A stretch of 7,915 nucleotides of DNA from Myxococcaceae bacterium (GTDB lineage: Bacteria; Myxococcota; Myxococcia; Myxococcales; Myxococcaceae). A program made the position numbers and the translations under genes. The stretch lies in NCBI GenBank assembly GCA_018262385.1, contig JAGSPQ010000123.1, forward strand, positions 1 through 7,915, given 5' to 3'. Shown piece after piece: positions 1-6,484 of this stretch. Under the pieces are notes generated by a model. That model searched no databases, was not told the origin of the DNA, and was given only the letters and a program-made list of their open reading frames with translations. The first letter of the stretch is position 1, and each line of letters starts with the position of its first letter.

Positions 1-180
1 ACCTTCAACCCCACCTGGTTCAAGGCGTTCCCCACCGCGGTCACCAACGATCCGACCGCCTTCGAGCCGACCGCCACCGCTCCGTTCTTGAACCTCGGCG
101 CGCTGCTGCCCGCAGTGACGCTCGACCGCGCCGGCGTCTCCCGCACCGCCCCCACCGATCTGGGACCCTTCGAGCGTTGA
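1..180 (+). CDS. C-terminal end of a probable right-handed beta-helix surface/secreted protein (5' end outside window)
   Basis: Frame 1 is open from the first base to a TGA at 178-180, giving the last 59 residues of a protein that starts outside the window. The tail reads ...LDRAGVSRTAPTDLGPFER. Many bacterial parallel beta-helix (pectin-lyase-like, 'choice-of-anchor') proteins end in a similar pattern, D-x-x-G-x-x-R-x-x-P-x-D-[IL]-G-x-[FYD]-E, and that resemblance is the only basis for the call. Such proteins are usually exported, but the signal peptide and helix repeats cannot be seen here. The stop overlaps the TTG start of the next gene (TTGA), which suggests shared transcription and possible translational coupling. 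An unrelated protein with a chance resemblance in the tail is possible. The existence of the coding end is much more certain than the family. Confidence 0.6.
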   Translation, partial: TFNPTWFKAFPTAVTNDPTAFEPTATAPFLNLGALLPAVTLDRAGVSRTAPTDLGPFER

Positions 181-827
181 GCTGGCGCTGGGAACAGCTT
201 CCTCCGCCGGGAACCCACCCACGGGTGCAGCTGCTCGCCTTCTCGCTCGAGCCGCGCGAGGCAATGAGCTGGACCCAGATCGACAAGCCGCTGCGCGAGC
301 TCGCCTTTCGCGATCTCGGCCTCGACGTCGGCGCCGCCCAGTACGCCCTGGAGATCATCACCGAGGTCCGCGATCCCCCCAACCTCGAGTTCCTCCGCGA
401 CGCCTGGCAGCGCGCCGCCCGCCTGAACAGCCCGTTCGTGCTCGACGTCCTCGCCCGCCGCTGGTGGAGCGCGCTGCCCCTCGACCGCCCGTTCTTCCTC
501 GAGAACGAGCTGAGCCTCGACTTCCAGTCGCAGCCCACCGGCAACCTCGGCCACCTCGCCCACACCGTCGGGATGGCGAAGTTCGGCCGCCCAGAGCTGG
601 CGATCGCCGGCCTCACTCCCGCCGACGGGCCCGCCGGCGCCGAGCTGCTGCTCAGGGGCGCCCGGCTCCTCGCCGGAGGCGGCACCCTGCGGGTTGGCCC
701 CACCGTCTTCGAGCGGCTGCGGGTCGAGCGCAACACCCTGCCGATCGCCGCCCCGCACCTGGTGCTGCGCGACAGCGGCATGGGCCCGCCCACCGTCCGC
801 CGCTACCTCAAGCTCAGGCGAGGATGA
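177..827 (+). CDS. Hypothetical protein, 216 aa, possibly DUF4261-like
   Basis: I do not recognise this protein with confidence. It has no signal peptide, membrane segment or cysteine and should be cytoplasmic. Residues 14-30 (HPRVQLLAFSLEPREAM) read like a folded core strand, so I keep the TTG start at 177, which overlaps the upstream TGA. The alternative is ATG at 264 (residue 30), which has a GAGG only two bases before it, too close for a normal ribosome site. Residues 129-141 (HTVGMAKFGRPEL) resemble a T-x-G-[ML]-x-x-F-G-x-P-E-[LV] pattern I associate with DUF4261-type proteins. This is a weak family hint and gives no function. Other visible features are an acidic, hydrophobic block at 47-63 and a basic C-terminus (RRYLKLRRG). 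The last 14 bases overlap the end of the minus-strand gene at 814-2124. The coding call is supported by codon use (G/C third positions); the function is unknown. Confidence 0.72.
   Translation: MSWRWEQLPPPGTHPRVQLLAFSLEPREAMSWTQIDKPLRELAFRDLGLDVGAAQYALEIITEVRDPPNLEFLRDAWQRAARLNSPFVLDVLARRWWSALPLDRPFFLENELSLDFQSQPTGNLGHLAHTVGMAKFGRPELAIAGLTPADGPAGAELLLRGARLLAGGGTLRVGPTVFERLRVERNTLPIAAPHLVLRDSGMGPPTVRRYLKLRRG
814..827. other. Tail-to-tail overlap of two convergent genes
   Basis: The plus-strand 216-residue gene stops at 825-827 (TGA), and the minus-strand 436-residue gene stops at 814-816 (TCA on the plus strand). The two coding regions therefore share 14 bases and there is no intergenic space for a conventional terminator. 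I see no clear hairpin followed by a T-run on either side, so transcripts from the two strands probably run into each other or end by another mechanism such as Rho. Confidence 0.7.
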
Positions 828-2124
828 TCCGCGGCCCCTGCAGCGCGCCGCGCAGCAGCGACATCGCCGACTCGGCGCCCGCCTCGGCCTCGGTCAGCCG
901 CCGCACGTAGACGTCCTTCCCCGAGGTGACGATCTTCTTGAACTCCTCGAGCAGGCTCAGCGCCGCCGACATCATCTGCTCCGCCTCGGCCTTGCCCTGC
1001 TCCGCCACCGCCGCGCCGCCCTGGGTCTTCAGGTACTCGCCGAACTTCGCGATCGCCGCGCGCGTCTTCGCCGGGTCGAACTTCTCGATCGGCGCCTTCA
1101 CCGCGTCCACCCCGACCTTGATCAACCGCACGTTACCCACCTGCTCGAACGCCTTGTGCGGCAGCGCCAGCGTGCTGGCCGGGAACGCGCCGAGCAGCCC
1201 GTCGTCTTCCGGCGCCGGGGTCTGGAACGGGACCACGTCGAGGAAGAGGAAGAACGGATGCACCCCCTGCTTCGCCGCCGCCAGCGACTCCTCGTCGAGC
1301 TCGGGGAACTTCTCCGGCGAGCCGATGTAGACGAGCGGCATCACCACGTCCTGCCAGAACTCTTCCGGCGCCGAGCCGGTGTTCTGCGCCGCACCCCACA
1401 GGTGCCCGACCAGCTCCGCCACCCGGGGCCCACGGGTCAGCTGCTCGATCAGCGGCTTGCCCGGCTCGAGCCGTTGCAGCGCCTGCACCAGCTGCGCCTC
1501 GAGCTGCTGCTTCACCTGATCCGGCAGCTTGTTCCCCAGCCGCCCCAGCGAGTCCTTCACGTCGAGCGCGAGCCGATTGGGCGGAGTGTTCCACGCCGCC
1601 AGCGCCTTCTGCGGATCCACCGCGATCACCTGGACGAAGCCGGGGTCGAACAGCCGCTGGTAGTCGCCGGCCGACAGCTTCGGCTGCCCCATCGCCGCGC
1701 CCGCCCCGAACTTCACCTGCGCCAGCGAGGTGCGGATGTCCTTCGCCACGTCGTCCAGCCGCTCGAGCTTCGAGGCCATCAGCGCGTCGAGCACCGCTCC
1801 GAATGGAGAGAGCATGATCAGCGCGTCCGGGAACCCGATCGCCGCCCCTTCGGGCGACTCGCGGCTGGGGAACCAGAACGCCTTGTGCTCGACCGCCAGC
1901 CGCGCGCCGAACCCGGCCGCCAGCCCCAGCGCGATCACCTGGTGCTCGGGCTGGTCGAGCGCAAACGGCCCGCCCAGCACCTTGATCACCGACTTCTCGA
2001 TCTCCGCCCACGGCGCGGTGAGCAGATCGACTTTGCGCTTTTCGACCTGCTCGAGGACCGCCTCGAGCTGGGCTCGGGCAGCGGCGAGTTGCGGCGGCTG
2101 GGGAGTTTCCATTTGCGCGCTCAT
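814..2124 (-). CDS. Unrecognised cytoplasmic protein, 436 aa
   Basis: No family is recognised. The start ATG (complement of 2122-2124) is well supported: TAGGAGG lies nine bases upstream on the minus strand. The protein has no signal peptide, no convincing membrane helix and no cysteine. Residues 12-34 are a charged, probably helical or coiled-coil N-terminus. A mixed core follows with GLAAGFGARLAVEHKAFWFP (67-86), FPDALIMLSPFG (98-109) and HPFFLFLDVVPF (289-300). Several long amphipathic helices lie at 111-138, 200-221 and 353-399. Asp-Pro turns at 160-161, 170-171 and 350-351 and a proline-rich loop at 303-305 may separate subdomains. I see no catalytic or nucleotide-binding motif. It is the only minus-strand gene, placed between two plus-strand transcription units, and it is divergent from the large lipoprotein gene across a 35-base gap, so the two could share regulatory DNA. 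A lineage-restricted protein is the likeliest explanation. Confidence 0.85.
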   Translation of the reverse strand: MSAQMETPQPPQLAAARAQLEAVLEQVEKRKVDLLTAPWAEIEKSVIKVLGGPFALDQPEHQVIALGLAAGFGARLAVEHKAFWFPSRESPEGAAIGFPDALIMLSPFGAVLDALMASKLERLDDVAKDIRTSLAQVKFGAGAAMGQPKLSAGDYQRLFDPGFVQVIAVDPQKALAAWNTPPNRLALDVKDSLGRLGNKLPDQVKQQLEAQLVQALQRLEPGKPLIEQLTRGPRVAELVGHLWGAAQNTGSAPEEFWQDVVMPLVYIGSPEKFPELDEESLAAAKQGVHPFFLFLDVVPFQTPAPEDDGLLGAFPASTLALPHKAFEQVGNVRLIKVGVDAVKAPIEKFDPAKTRAAIAKFGEYLKTQGGAAVAEQGKAEAEQMMSAALSLLEEFKKIVTSGKDVYVRRLTEAEAGAESAMSLLRGALQGPRIILA

Positions 2125-2133
2125 AGCACGCGG

Positions 2134-2140
2134 CCTCCTA
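2134..2140 (-). promoter_or_regulatory. Strong Shine-Dalgarno for the 436-aa minus-strand gene
   Basis: The complement of CCTCCTA reads TAGGAGG and lies nine bases before the ATG at 2124, which is ideal spacing. It fixes the start of the minus-strand gene over the internal ATG at residue 5. It stands out because none of the plus-strand genes has a comparable site. Since TAGGAG also loosely resembles a -10 hexamer, a second reading is possible but less likely. Confidence 0.75.
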
Positions 2141-2143
2141 CGG

Positions 2144-2151
2144 GCTATGAA
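2144..2151 (+). promoter_or_regulatory. Candidate -10 element (GCTATGAA) of the lipoprotein gene
   Basis: TATGAA at 2146-2151 matches the bacterial -10 consensus TATAAT at four of six positions and ends eight bases before the TTG start at 2160. Transcription would therefore begin at or next to the start codon, giving a nearly leaderless message. This fits the lack of a Shine-Dalgarno here. No acceptable -35 box is visible at 16-18 bases upstream. The same GCTA, at nearly the same distance, occurs before the genes at 6485 and 6838. Confidence 0.35.
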
Positions 2152-2159
2152 GCCAAACC

Positions 2160-5060
2160 TTGCTTCGTCATAACGCCGCCGGATTGCTTGCGCTGCTCGC
2201 CGGGTGCGCCTCGGTGCCGTCCGCGCGCTTCTCCCAGGAGGTCGCCACCTCCTTCGCGCGATCCCCGATGCGCAAGCTCACCACCCCCGAGCTCGAGGTC
2301 TATTACCCGGAAGGCGCCGGCGAGGCGGCGCACGCAATGGCCGCCCGGATGAGCGACTGCCTGGTGCGGCTGCGCGCGCGGACCCTCACCCAGCGCCCCC
2401 GCGCCCGCGCGCTCGTCTACCTGACCGACGCCAACTTCAATAACGCCTACGTCACCGGCCAGAGCGACGGCGAGCCGTTGCACACCGTCAACCCGCTCTA
2501 CGCCACCTCCGAGGGCTTTCACCTCAGCAACCTCAACACCACCGCGATCGGCGACATCGGCTGCCACGAGCTGCTGCACTACGTGCACTACGAGCAGGTC
2601 GACGGCCTGTGGCGGGCGGTCAACGCGGTCTTCGGCGAGCTGGTGCCGCCCCAGGCCTTCCTCGAGCGGTGGTTCACCGAAGGGCTCGCCCAGTACTACG
2701 AGGGCCGGCTGGGCGGCGCGATCGGCCGCCCCCACAGCCCGCTCTACCGCGCCGAGTTCGAGTCCGTCCTCGCGGCGCGCGGGGGGTGGATCGGCGCCGG
2801 CGATCTGGTGATCACCCAGCGCGAGCTCTACCCGTCCAGCGGCGCCTACCTCACCGGCCTCCACTTCATCGAGCACCTGGCGGACAAGTACGGGGAAGCG
2901 AAGCTGTGGGAGCTGATCGACCTGCAGGGGCGATCGGTCTTCTCGCCCTTCGGCGTCGCGCTGCGCTTCAAGGCCGTCTACGGGCTGTCGCTCGGCGCGC
3001 TGATCGACGGGTGGAGCGCCGAGAGCCAGTCGAAGCCCCGCGATCGCGTCCGGCCCCCCGATCAGCACAAGCTGGTCGACGCGGTGGGCTACGCCGCGCG
3101 GCTGGCGAGCGCGCCCGACGGAACGCTGGCGATGGTGTCGGCGGGCCGGGACGAGGTGCCGAAGCTGAAGATCCTCGAGCCCGACGGGCGGCTGCGCGCC
3201 GAGCTCACGCTCGCCACGTTTCTGCCGATGCGCGACTGGGTGAGCGCGGGCCCCAGCCAGACGAGCGGGATGTCGTTCACCGCCGACTCGCGCTGGCTGT
3301 ACCTGATGAACGACGACGTGACCTCGATCGGCGATTCGCGCGCGCAGCTGTGGAAGATCGACGCCCAGACCGCCGAGGTGGTGACGGTCTGGCCAGACGT
3401 CGGCGGCCTGGGCGGCGCGGTGCACCCGTCGGGAGATCGCTACCTGTTCATCGACCTCAGCCCCGGCCGATCCGAGCTGACCGAGCTCGATCTGCGCACC
3501 GGCAAGCGCCGGGCGCTGACCACCGGCGGGCAGGGGATCACCTACGCCGCGCCCGCCTGGGCGCCGGACGGAAAGACGATCGCCTTCTCTCGCCACAGCA
3601 CCCTCGGCTGGGATCTGTGGGTGCGCGGGGCGGACGGCGCGATGAAGGCGCTCACCGCCGACGGCCAGTTCAACTACGGCGCGAAGTGGATCGACGCCCA
3701 ACGGGTGCTGTTCATGCGAGAGCACGACGGCCGCAGCCAGGCCCACCTGCTCGACACCACCACCGGGGCGATCGCGGTCGTCACCGACGCGCCGTTCTCG
3801 GCGTTCGACGTCACCCCGCTGCCCGGCGATCGGCTCGCCTTCCTCGATCGCGAAGGCTGGAACTGGTCGCTCGACACCGCCCCGCTGGCCTCCCGGGCGG
3901 CGATCACCGTCAGGCCCGTTCGCGCAGAGCCCGAGGCGCCCGCCCAGCCGGCGCTGGTGGTGGAGTCCGACCAGCCCTACCGCCCGCTCGAGGGGTTCTT
4001 CTTCCCGCTGCTGCGGGTCCCCGCGGTGGTGAACGTCTCGGGCGGCTGCGGCACCGAGGGCTGCCACCTCGACAGCTCGTACTCCTTCCTGCTCGCCGGG
4101 CGCGATCGGCTCGGCTTCCACAACTGGGCGCTCGCCGCCTCGCTCAGCCTCCCCGCCGCCGACTACGCCCTCGCGGCCTACTACTCGAACCAGACCCAGG
4201 CCCCCTGGTCGATCGACGCCTATGCCGCGTTCGACAACCACTCCTTCACCGACGACGTGCTCGGCCCCGGCCGGGTGGAGACCACCTCGGCCGCGCTGTC
4301 CGTCGGGCGCGCGTTCTTCACCACCCCGATCAACCTCTCGGTGGGCGGCTTTCGGGAGTGGGACAGCCAGCTGGGAGTCAGCCACTTCTTCGGGCCCAGC
4401 CTGGGGTTCGACTACTTCGCCGGGGAAGCGACGGTCTACGGCGGCCTCAAGCGCGCCCTCGGGGTCGCCGCCCAGGTGTCGCTCTACCCGGAGAACCTGT
4501 CGAGCTACTCGGTGGTCGATCTCCAGGGGACCCTCACCCTCGGCGTCCCGCTGCCGCTGCTTTCCCGCCACTCGCTGCTGGTCACCATCGACGGCCGTGC
4601 GATCGAAGGAGCCCCCGAGGGCGCGCTGCAGGTCGGAGGAGTTGCGCGCGGGTACGATCTGCTGCGGATCAACGCCCGGCAGGGTGAGAGCGGCCCCACC
4701 GTCCCGCTGCCAGGCAGCTTCAGCGTGCCGGTGCGCGGCTACGAGGACTACAGCGTCCGCGCCAACCGGGCGGCGGCCGCCGTCGCGCGCTACCGCTACC
4801 CGTTCGTGATCGATCGCGGCTTCGCCTCGATCTTCTACCTGCTGCCCTCGCTGTTCTTCCGCCAGGTCGACCTCGACGCGTTCGGGTCGGCCGCGCTGAC
4901 CGATGCCCCCGCCCACCCCTGGCTGCGGGCGGTCGGCGCCGGGGTGTCGGTGCGGGCGCTGCTGGGCGGGGCGATCCCGATCTCGATCTACTACCGCTGG
5001 GCGTGGCGGCTGGACGAGCGGCTGATGGCACTCCACTCGTTCGGCTTCGCGTTCGAGTAG
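2160..5060 (+). CDS. Lipoprotein fusing HExxH zinc-peptidase domain, TolB/PD40-type beta-propeller and Omp85-like outer-membrane barrel, 966 aa
   Basis: The TTG at 2160 is the first possible start after an in-frame TGA at 2148-2150. It gives a short lipoprotein signal with lipobox LAGC and lipidated Cys16. The next residue is Ala, so there is no inner-membrane retention signal. Residues about 40-290 form a gluzincin-type peptidase: HELLH at 136-140 supplies two zinc histidines and the catalytic Glu137, and WFTEGLAQYYEG (171-182) supplies the likely third ligand Glu174, as in peptidase-MA/M1-like folds. Residues about 305-580 carry propeller repeats, clearest at 463-488 (AWAPDGKTIAFSRHS). After a linker with a C-x4-C pair (630, 635), residues about 605-966 alternate as transmembrane beta-strands. 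They contain VRGY at 858-861, matching the conserved loop motif of Omp85/D15 proteins, and end in FGFAFE, close to a C-terminal barrel signal. No POTRA repeats are seen. Inference: an outer-membrane-anchored protease or assembly/transport factor acting in the periplasm or at the surface. The substrate is unknown. Family assignment rests on motifs only. Confidence 0.85.
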   Translation: MLRHNAAGLLALLAGCASVPSARFSQEVATSFARSPMRKLTTPELEVYYPEGAGEAAHAMAARMSDCLVRLRARTLTQRPRARALVYLTDANFNNAYVTGQSDGEPLHTVNPLYATSEGFHLSNLNTTAIGDIGCHELLHYVHYEQVDGLWRAVNAVFGELVPPQAFLERWFTEGLAQYYEGRLGGAIGRPHSPLYRAEFESVLAARGGWIGAGDLVITQRELYPSSGAYLTGLHFIEHLADKYGEAKLWELIDLQGRSVFSPFGVALRFKAVYGLSLGALIDGWSAESQSKPRDRVRPPDQHKLVDAVGYAARLASAPDGTLAMVSAGRDEVPKLKILEPDGRLRAELTLATFLPMRDWVSAGPSQTSGMSFTADSRWLYLMNDDVTSIGDSRAQLWKIDAQTAEVVTVWPDVGGLGGAVHPSGDRYLFIDLSPGRSELTELDLRTGKRRALTTGGQGITYAAPAWAPDGKTIAFSRHSTLGWDLWVRGADGAMKALTADGQFNYGAKWIDAQRVLFMREHDGRSQAHLLDTTTGAIAVVTDAPFSAFDVTPLPGDRLAFLDREGWNWSLDTAPLASRAAITVRPVRAEPEAPAQPALVVESDQPYRPLEGFFFPLLRVPAVVNVSGGCGTEGCHLDSSYSFLLAGRDRLGFHNWALAASLSLPAADYALAAYYSNQTQAPWSIDAYAAFDNHSFTDDVLGPGRVETTSAALSVGRAFFTTPINLSVGGFREWDSQLGVSHFFGPSLGFDYFAGEATVYGGLKRALGVAAQVSLYPENLSSYSVVDLQGTLTLGVPLPLLSRHSLLVTIDGRAIEGAPEGALQVGGVARGYDLLRINARQGESGPTVPLPGSFSVPVRGYEDYSVRANRAAAAVARYRYPFVIDRGFASIFYLLPSLFFRQVDLDAFGSAALTDAPAHPWLRAVGAGVSVRALLGGAIPISIYYRWAWRLDERLMALHSFGFAFE

Positions 5061-5072
5061 CTTGGCGGCCCC

Positions 5073-6461
5073 ATGGGCTCGATCTCGTTCTACGGCGCGG
5101 CAGGGACAGTCACCGGTTCCCGTTTTCTCCTCGAGCACGACAACAAGCGGGTGCTGGTCGACTGCGGCCTGTTCCAGGGGCTGAAGGAACTGCGGCTGCG
5201 CAACTGGGCGCCGATTCCGTTCGACGTGAAGCGACTCGACGCGGTGGTGCTGACCCACGCGCACATCGATCACACCGGCACCCTGCCCCGCCTGTGGAGC
5301 GCCGGCTACCGCGGCCCGGTCTTCTGCACCAGCGGCACCCGCGATCTGTCCGCGCTGATGCTGCCCGACTCGGGGCGCCTGCAGGAAGAAGAGGCGCGCT
5401 ACGCGAACAAGGAGCGCTACAGCAAGCATGCGCCCGCGCTGCCGCTCTACTCCGAGGCCGACGCGTTCGAGGCGCTCAAGCTGTTCGAGACCTTCGCCTA
5501 CGACCGGCCGAAGGAGATCGTCCCCGGGATCCGGCTGCGGTTCGCCCGGGCGGGCCACATCCTCGGCTCGGCGATCTGCGAGTTCGAGCTGCTCTCGACC
5601 AGACAGCGGGTGGTCTTCACCGGCGACCTCGGGCGCTACGCGGCGCCGATCTTGAATGATCCCGATCGGATCGAGCTCGCCACCACCCTGATCGCCGAGA
5701 GCACCTACGGCGATCGCACCCACGGGGACGTGCCGCCGATGGAGGCGCTGGCGAAGGCGGTCAACGAGACCGCCGCGCGCGGTGGAGTGATGGTGATCCC
5801 CGCCTTCGCGATCGGCCGCACCCAGGAGATCCTCTACCACCTGCGCAACCTCGAGGAGGCCGAGCGGATCCCGATCCTGCCGGTGTTCGTCGACTCGCCG
5901 ATGGCCTGCGACGCGACGCCGATCTACCTCTCTCACCTCGAGGATCACGATCTCGACATGCGGGCGATCCGCGAGCGGGGCGACACCCCGCTGGCGACCC
6001 TGCAGACCCACTTCACCCGCTCCGTCGATCAGAGCAAGCAGGTCAACGCATACAAGAAGCCGGCGATCATCATCTCCGCCAGCGGGATGGCGACCGGCGG
6101 GCGGATCCTCCACCACCTCAAGCGCCGGTTGACCGATCCGAAGAACACCATCCTCTTCGTCGGCTACCAGTCGGTCGGCACCCGCGGCCGCCGGATGCTC
6201 GACGGGGAGAAAGAGATCAAGATCCATGGCCAGATGGTCCCGGTGCTCGCCCAATTGGTGCAGGTGTCGGGATTCTCGGCACACGCCGACTGGGTCGAGA
6301 CGCTGCGCTGGATGGACGGGTTCACCTCCCCGCCGAAGCAGACCCTGCTGGTCCACGGGGAGGACAAGGCCCTCGAGGCGCTCAAGGCCCGCGTCGAAGC
6401 CAAGGGGTGGAAGGTCGCCATTCCGCGTCACCTCGAGACAGTGCAGTTGGCCGAGGCGTGA
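5073..6461 (+). CDS. Beta-CASP metallo-beta-lactamase-fold RNA nuclease (CPSF-73-like), 462 aa
   Basis: This is a complete two-zinc RNA hydrolase of the CPSF-73/beta-CASP family, which cleaves or trims RNA in the cytoplasm. All signature residues are visible: Asp30 (LVDCG), HAHIDH at 62-67, His162 (RAGHILGS), Asp185 (TGDLGRY), beta-CASP motif A Glu209 (ESTYGDR), motif B His404 (FSAHAD) and motif C His428 (LVHGE). The beta-CASP insert spans about 210-370, with IPAFAIGRTQE (242-252) and SGMATGGR (337-344). The C-terminal RNA-specificity segment follows, ending near 462, the normal length for bacterial members. The ATG at 5073 follows the lipoprotein stop by 12 bases and is in the same frame. 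There is no strong ribosome site, only GGCGG nearby, so expression may depend on coupling or a leaderless message. Family assignment is firm. The RNA target, and whether it acts as an endo- or 5'-exonuclease, cannot be told from sequence. Confidence 0.95.
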   Translation: MGSISFYGAAGTVTGSRFLLEHDNKRVLVDCGLFQGLKELRLRNWAPIPFDVKRLDAVVLTHAHIDHTGTLPRLWSAGYRGPVFCTSGTRDLSALMLPDSGRLQEEEARYANKERYSKHAPALPLYSEADAFEALKLFETFAYDRPKEIVPGIRLRFARAGHILGSAICEFELLSTRQRVVFTGDLGRYAAPILNDPDRIELATTLIAESTYGDRTHGDVPPMEALAKAVNETAARGGVMVIPAFAIGRTQEILYHLRNLEEAERIPILPVFVDSPMACDATPIYLSHLEDHDLDMRAIRERGDTPLATLQTHFTRSVDQSKQVNAYKKPAIIISASGMATGGRILHHLKRRLTDPKNTILFVGYQSVGTRGRRMLDGEKEIKIHGQMVPVLAQLVQVSGFSAHADWVETLRWMDGFTSPPKQTLLVHGEDKALEALKARVEAKGWKVAIPRHLETVQLAEA

Positions 6462-6476
6462 GTCGGTTGCTACACT
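6447..6476 (+). promoter_or_regulatory. Candidate sigma-70-type promoter before the small membrane protein gene
   Basis: TTGGCC (6447-6452, four of six to TTGACA) is followed by 18 bases and TACACT (6471-6476, four of six to TATAAT), with an upstream TG at 6468-6469 that makes an extended -10. The hexamer ends eight bases before ATG 6485, so the predicted transcript starts at about the start codon. The -35 half lies inside the end of the nuclease gene. It is the best of the GCTA-type elements in the window but remains a by-eye match. Confidence 0.4.
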
Positions 6477-6484
6477 CCGCCGCC

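Noticed and set aside
41..793. A 250-codon minus-strand frame opposite the first two genes
   Set aside because: Ser/Arg-rich low-complexity product, opposite a plus-strand frame with better composition.
2143..2154. Small inverted repeat GGCT-ATGA-AGCC in the divergent gap as an operator
   Set aside because: A four-base stem is expected by chance and no second copy is seen nearby.
694..2352. A 552-codon plus-strand frame and other frames opposite the 436-aa minus-strand gene
   Set aside because: The product is Arg/Leu/His-rich low complexity with no motif, and the minus-strand gene has a strong ribosome site and normal composition.
5058..5075. Possible amber read-through fusing the lipoprotein to the nuclease, since both are in the same frame
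   Set aside because: Same frame occurs one time in three by chance. An outer-membrane barrel terminus joined to a cytoplasmic RNA nuclease makes no topological sense, and the nuclease has its own ATG.
5701..5850. CGATCG-type sites as a cyanobacterial HIP1 repeat
   Set aside because: HIP1 is the octamer GCGATCGC. Here the enrichment is in GATC itself with variable flanks, and gene content does not suggest a cyanobacterium.
2145..6431. A 1428-codon open frame on the minus strand opposite the lipoprotein and nuclease genes
   Set aside because: Its codons lie exactly opposite the sense codons, so it stays open only because TTA, CTA and TCA are absent from that sense frame, as expected in a GC-rich genome. 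The two sense genes share one frame (stop plus four codons apart), which lets the shadow run through both. Its product is a low-complexity Arg/Gly/Glu-rich string, while the sense strand has clear domains.
6407..6484. Upstream GTG start extending the 107-aa protein to 133 residues
   Set aside because: It would bury the signal peptide behind 26 residues and lies wholly or largely within the nuclease gene; ATG 6485 is more plausible.
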